17,265 bases of DNA from Actinomycetes bacterium (GTDB lineage Bacteria; Actinomycetota; Acidimicrobiia; Acidimicrobiales; Microtrichaceae). The DNA is taken from assembly GCA_023423475.1 (NCBI GenBank), contig JAFAFN010000424.1:1-17265 (forward strand), written 5' to 3'. Under the pieces are notes generated by a model, which saw nothing but the letters and a program-made list of their open reading frames with translations, searched no databases and was not told the DNA's origin. Positions 14,030-17,265 of the stretch are shown in pieces; positions within the stretch are counted from its first letter, which is position 1; every line of letters starts with the position of its first letter. Both the position numbers and the translations under genes were made by a program.

Positions 14030-15799
14030 CTATGCCTCTGTGAGGCACGCCCGATGGAGGTCGGGTCCGAGAACGGCGATCAGAACGTCGGTGGGGACGG
14101 CTACAACTCTCGTGAAGTTGTCCGGTCTGTCGCCTCGGTCGTAGGCACTCGTGGTGCCGCGGACAGCGCGGACATGCTGGTACGTGTTGAGCTCTTCGGC
14201 GAGCGATTGCCGCAGGCTCTTGCTGCGGCCGAGTGCTCGTACCGCTTCCGGGTCCCGTACCCGGGAGCGGGCCAGCAACGTCATCATCGTGTGCCCGAGT
14301 CTTTCGTCCTGCTCGAAGCGCGGGCTCTCCTGGCCGAGTCGGTGCAGGAATCCGTGCAGTGGCCGTACGTCTTCGGGTTCTCGCGGGATGAGTGAGACGA
14401 GTGCGTCCAGCCACCCGTTCACATCGGACGCGAGAGCGACGCTCACCGCTGCTACCTCGTAGTAGTCCCACCAGCGAGGGTGATCGGAGGGAACGCTGCG
14501 TATCACCGAATCTGCTGCGAGGTACTCCTGGAGGGAGAGATGCGAGAACTCGTACTGCTCGCCTGACTCCACGAGGAGCCCTGTGTGTGACTCCAGTTCG
14601 AGTGCGACAGCTCGGGCTTGGTCCTTGGGCAGCTCGTAACGTCCAGCGAGGTATCGGTAGCTCTCCACCAGATCGTCCAGGTCGAAGCGGATGAGCCCAC
14701 GTCGACTGAAGTCGAATGCGAGGTCGCAGAGGAACCGTCGCTTCTCGTCGACATCGAATTGGCTGTAGCGCGACGAGCGACGGATCCCGCGCTCGTTGTC
14801 CCAATCGTCGAGGACCAGGCGAACGATCGAGCCGTAGAGATCCACGGGACGCTCCGGCACGGAGTTCCGCCGCTTGTACACCTTCATCATCTGGACGAGG
14901 AACAGTGGCCGGTTCGTCAAGTCCGAAGCCGGGTGATCCTCGCCGGCGATCGCTTCGAGGAACCCCTCTGCGTCGTCACCGAGGAACCCTTCGGCGAAGC
15001 TGCGGATCTGCGCCTCGTCGAGCGGGAGGATCTCTGCGGGAGCGAATCCCTGGATCGGCTGGCTGTAGTCGCCGGATCGACACGAGACGATGACCTTGCC
15101 GTCGGCCATGCTGCGGCCGAGCCTGGTGAGTTCTTGTTCGAGCTGGCTTCGATGGCGGTTCGGTACCTCGTCGAGGCCGTCGACGATCACGAGCGCCCCT
15201 GTGCCGAGCAGCTCGTTGATGCTCACCGCCACGTTGTCCAGGTCGGCGGCCACTTTGTCGTCGATGCCGATCTTCGTGCCGAGGATCTCGTACAGAGAGC
15301 GCTTGTCCCATTGCTCTTCACGGCACACCACGAGCACCACGAACCGGAAGGCATCGTTGTCGGCGACTTCCGCGGAGACCGCAACGTTCCGGGCGAGGCG
15401 GCGAAGGGTTGTGGTCTTTCCAGCCCCAGGATCTCCGAGCACTGCGAAGTTCCGCTCGTCGAGCAGCAAGTCGATCTCTGTGAGTTCGCGGCCCCCGACG
15501 CCGAGCCGGCGACGCTGAGAGCGGAAGATGAGCTCGATCGTGGCGGCGTCCGGTTCGAACTGACCTGGACCGACGTCGTGGACTTCGCCGGTCCAGTTGA
15601 CGACAGCAAGGTGATGATCCGCGATTGTTCGCGTCGTCTCTTCGATGAATCTGTCGCGCTGGGCGCGCTTGTTCTTCTTCCACTGTGGCTGGACACGATC
15701 GATGAGAGGCACGACCAGAGCGGTCAGGGCAGCAAGTTCAGCCATGGGTCCGACGCAGTCTTGCAGGCGACGGAGCACGGTGGCGTGAGACGGCGCCAT
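14030..15799 (-). CDS. NACHT-domain NTPase, bacterial NLR-like (possible phage defence)
   Basis: A 589-residue STAND NTPase. Residues 1-100 are an N-terminal region I do not recognise, with a hydrophobic stretch at about 20-34. The NACHT core has Walker A at 122-130 (GDPGAGKTT), Walker B with extra acidic residues at 203-211 (LVIVDGLDE), a sensor-like VIVSCRSGDY (236-245) and a winged-helix motif YEFSHLSLQEYLAA (416-429), the usual HLSLQEYLAA signature of NACHT proteins. About 150 residues follow with no LRR or WD40 repeats, so it resembles the short bacterial NACHT proteins, several of which protect against phage. A defence role is inferred from the family. The ATG at 15799 has no strong ribosome site; M19 (15745) is the alternative. 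It lies 60 bases after the multi-HTH gene on the same strand and converges on the surface protein gene with a 6-base gap. Confidence 0.87.
   Translation of the reverse strand: MAPSHATVLRRLQDCVGPMAELAALTALVVPLIDRVQPQWKKNKRAQRDRFIEETTRTIADHHLAVVNWTGEVHDVGPGQFEPDAATIELIFRSQRRRLGVGGRELTEIDLLLDERNFAVLGDPGAGKTTTLRRLARNVAVSAEVADNDAFRFVVLVVCREEQWDKRSLYEILGTKIGIDDKVAADLDNVAVSINELLGTGALVIVDGLDEVPNRHRSQLEQELTRLGRSMADGKVIVSCRSGDYSQPIQGFAPAEILPLDEAQIRSFAEGFLGDDAEGFLEAIAGEDHPASDLTNRPLFLVQMMKVYKRRNSVPERPVDLYGSIVRLVLDDWDNERGIRRSSRYSQFDVDEKRRFLCDLAFDFSRRGLIRFDLDDLVESYRYLAGRYELPKDQARAVALELESHTGLLVESGEQYEFSHLSLQEYLAADSVIRSVPSDHPRWWDYYEVAAVSVALASDVNGWLDALVSLIPREPEDVRPLHGFLHRLGQESPRFEQDERLGHTMMTLLARSRVRDPEAVRALGRSKSLRQSLAEELNTYQHVRAVRGTTSAYDRGDRPDNFTRVVAVPTDVLIAVLGPDLHRACLTEA
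14033..14047. terminator. Hairpin at the convergent gene junction
   Basis: TGCCTC-TGT-GAGGCA is a perfect 6-bp stem with a 3-base loop. It starts 10 bases after the surface protein stop and overlaps the last codons of the convergent NACHT gene, whose stop lies at 14030-14032. The position suits termination of the plus-strand gene. There is no T tract, so the call is tentative. Confidence 0.4.
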
Positions 15800-15812
15800 G
15801 CTCTGGGATGCG

Positions 15813-15828
15813 GCAAGGGGCCCGTTGC
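15813..15828. promoter_or_regulatory. 16-bp near-perfect palindrome upstream of the NACHT gene
   Basis: GCAAGGGG/CCCGTTGC is symmetric in 7 of 8 arm positions, centred at 15820/15821, and lies 13-28 bases before the NACHT ATG in the gap after the multi-HTH gene. It could be an operator for a dimeric DNA-binding protein such as the adjacent one, or an RNA hairpin that limits translation. Confidence 0.35.
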
Positions 15829-15859
15829 AGGGGTCAGTCGCCCCGACGCTGAGATCGGA

Positions 15860-17265
15860 CTAGTCGAGCGTGCGGGCCTGTCGTAAGAGCGCCGTACCAA
15901 CGTCGGAGAGAACGAGCGGACAGCTCGCACTCGGTGTCTCGTCGAAGAGATCGAGTCCCATACGACGTTCCATCAAGATGAGGGAGCTCCTGAGGGCATC
16001 TGAGGTCGTCCCGAGGCGCTGAGCAGCCTCCGTCAGGGTGCTGGCCTGCGCAGCTCTCACATACATGTCGCAACGGCTGCGGCCTCGGAAGAGCCGGAGT
16101 GCCGTTCGGAGCGGTTCCGGGGTGTCGTCTGGGGCGAGTGGGTGGGGTCCGAAGTGCTCGTCGACTTGTTGGAGGAGGAGTCGCCCGGCGTCGGTGAGCT
16201 GTTGAGGTGCGTGCGCCTTCGATGAGCGTTCGAGAATTGGTTCGCCGACTGACCTCTCGATCAGTGCAGTCTGGGTGGTGAGCGTGGCGGACTCGATCTG
16301 GAGCACAGCGGACGCCTGGTTCATGCTGGGGAACCGCGCGATGACTTGGAATCGTTGTAGTCGCTGGGCGGCACCTCGACCGCTGAGTGCTTGCCGGAGG
16401 GGGGTCGGTAGGTCTGTTCGTACCTCGAGTGAGATGGCGTGACTGGCCCCTCCTCGGGATCGAAGTTGGATCCCGTGCTCGGTTGCACGTTTGGCGACCG
16501 TGGTCGGGGTGGTGCCGAGCTCGGCGGCGATGTCAGGCAGTGTGCGACCGCAGTCGACGTACTGCGCTCGAAGCCAGTCGGCGTCGATCTCGAGACGTCG
16601 TCGTTGGATCGTCGCATGGCCTTCTTCACGCAGTATGGATGCGAGGGTGCCCCGCAGCACGCCTGTCGACTCTTCCAGGATCCTCAGCGTCAGTCCGGCG
16701 GCCCGTTGCTCGTCGATCCATTGTGCGGTGATGTGTTCTGGGACTGCGTGGTGGCGTCGGATCGCATCGGGTGCGGTCGTCGCGGCGTTGAATCGCGCCG
16801 ACGGAGCGCATCGACGGATGAGGAAGGTCACCGCAGCTGGCGGGAGGTCGTGACGTTCCGAGATCTCCCTGATCGTGTCCCCGCGCTGCACTGCTGCGAC
16901 CACTTGGTCAGCGGGAAGCGTGTCGGTCTCGATACCGGCGAGCGTGCAGTGGACCCAGTCGCGCGGTGGTGACCACTCGACCGGTTCGCCGTGGATGTCC
17001 GCCGCGTCCATGAGTTTGCGGGCGTGTTCGAGGAGTCGACGGCGGGCGATCTCGGTGATGCACCGCTGGAACACGACGTAGTTGGATATGTAGTTCTCGC
17101 TCGCTCGTAGTTCTGGGGGCGCAAGGTTTGCCGCAGCCCCGGTGAGGGTTTCCCAGAGCCAGAGTCGTGCGAAGGTGTGTCGGCGTTCGCCGCCGGGCCC
17201 GAGCCCGCTGCGTCGACAGATGCGCTCCCAGTCGGCGCGACTCAAGTCGATGTGCTTGTGGAACG
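15860..17265 (-). CDS. Multi-HTH DNA-binding protein, TniQ-associated type (5' end off window)
   Basis: The frame stays open to the right edge (upstream codons read FHKHID before LSRADWERICRRSGL), so the TTG at 17245 is not a trustworthy start and the protein is partial. Counting from that codon, residues 1-100 are alpha-helical (GERRHTFARLWLWETLTG, then GEPVEWSPP). Five helix-turn-helix segments follow at about 112-145, 171-210, 221-262 (ending in LRSRGGASH), 294-360 and 380-460. The last two look like LysR-type N-terminal units (ASAVLQIESATLTTQTALIERSVG; AAQRLGTTSDALRSSLILMERRMG) but no LysR effector domain follows. From memory, actinobacterial proteins with this chain, including RGGASH, are annotated near TniQ, the target-site factor of Tn7/Tn5053-like transposons; the N-terminus needed to decide is missing. 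It could regulate the NACHT gene 60 bases downstream. Confidence 0.7.
   Translation of the reverse strand, partial: FHKHIDLSRADWERICRRSGLGPGGERRHTFARLWLWETLTGAAANLAPPELRASENYISNYVVFQRCITEIARRRLLEHARKLMDAADIHGEPVEWSPPRDWVHCTLAGIETDTLPADQVVAAVQRGDTIREISERHDLPPAAVTFLIRRCAPSARFNAATTAPDAIRRHHAVPEHITAQWIDEQRAAGLTLRILEESTGVLRGTLASILREEGHATIQRRRLEIDADWLRAQYVDCGRTLPDIAAELGTTPTTVAKRATEHGIQLRSRGGASHAISLEVRTDLPTPLRQALSGRGAAQRLQRFQVIARFPSMNQASAVLQIESATLTTQTALIERSVGEPILERSSKAHAPQQLTDAGRLLLQQVDEHFGPHPLAPDDTPEPLRTALRLFRGRSRCDMYVRAAQASTLTEAAQRLGTTSDALRSSLILMERRMGLDLFDETPSASCPLVLSDVGTALLRQARTLD

Noticed and set aside
17243..17245. TTG at 17245 as start of the multi-HTH protein
   Set aside because: The frame continues open and protein-like to the window edge, so the gene is 5' truncated by the window.

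Overview
The window is uniformly GC-rich and densely coded, with GTG starts, many stop/start overlaps, an LAFTG (class E type) sorting signal and a large MalT-like LuxR regulator. All of this fits a high-GC Gram-positive actinobacterium. An Acidimicrobiia-like lineage is a guess only, because there is no rRNA or marker gene to decide it. No tRNA, rRNA or CRISPR array was seen.

Region 1 (1-1942, all minus strand): a small ECF-type sigma factor overlaps the start of a membrane-anchored partner protein that runs off the left edge. The partner has a short cytoplasmic N-terminus, one membrane helix and at least one and a half outside domains that resemble neocarzinostatin-type beta-sandwiches. This looks like a regulatory pair with an unusual sensor. 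Upstream of it lies a RimJ/RimL-like GNAT acetyltransferase. The 323 bases that follow (1943-2265) hold no convincing gene but contain short direct repeats that may be the end of a decayed IS21-like element.

Region 2 (2266-9022, minus strand): a tightly packed six-gene unit. In transcription order it encodes a small soluble protein, a GadC-like APC amino-acid antiporter, a small one-helix membrane protein, a DHA2 MFS exporter, an M20 metallo-dipeptidase and a second DHA2 MFS exporter. The last five genes overlap by 4 bases or lie 1 base apart. Region 3 (9084-12670, plus strand) diverges from it across only 61 bases. It encodes a MalT-like LuxR regulator whose stop codon overlaps the GTG start of a ThrE-type threonine/serine exporter. 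Regions 2 and 3 together read as one regulated system for importing, hydrolysing and exporting amino acids or small peptides; the substrate cannot be read from sequence. A 12-bp inverted repeat between the two arms is a candidate operator.

Region 4 (12767-14023, plus strand) is a secreted, sortase-anchored surface protein with a probable Cys-Gln thioester (TQXA) domain, a Thr-rich stalk and an LAFTG anchor. Region 5 (14030-17265, minus strand, convergent with region 4) holds a NACHT NTPase (bacterial NLR-like, a family linked to phage defence). Sixty bases upstream is a protein with five helix-turn-helix segments that runs off the right edge and resembles actinobacterial TniQ-associated DNA-binding proteins. 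A near-perfect 16-bp palindrome sits just upstream of the NACHT start. This pair is the best candidate in the window for a little-described defence or mobile-element module.
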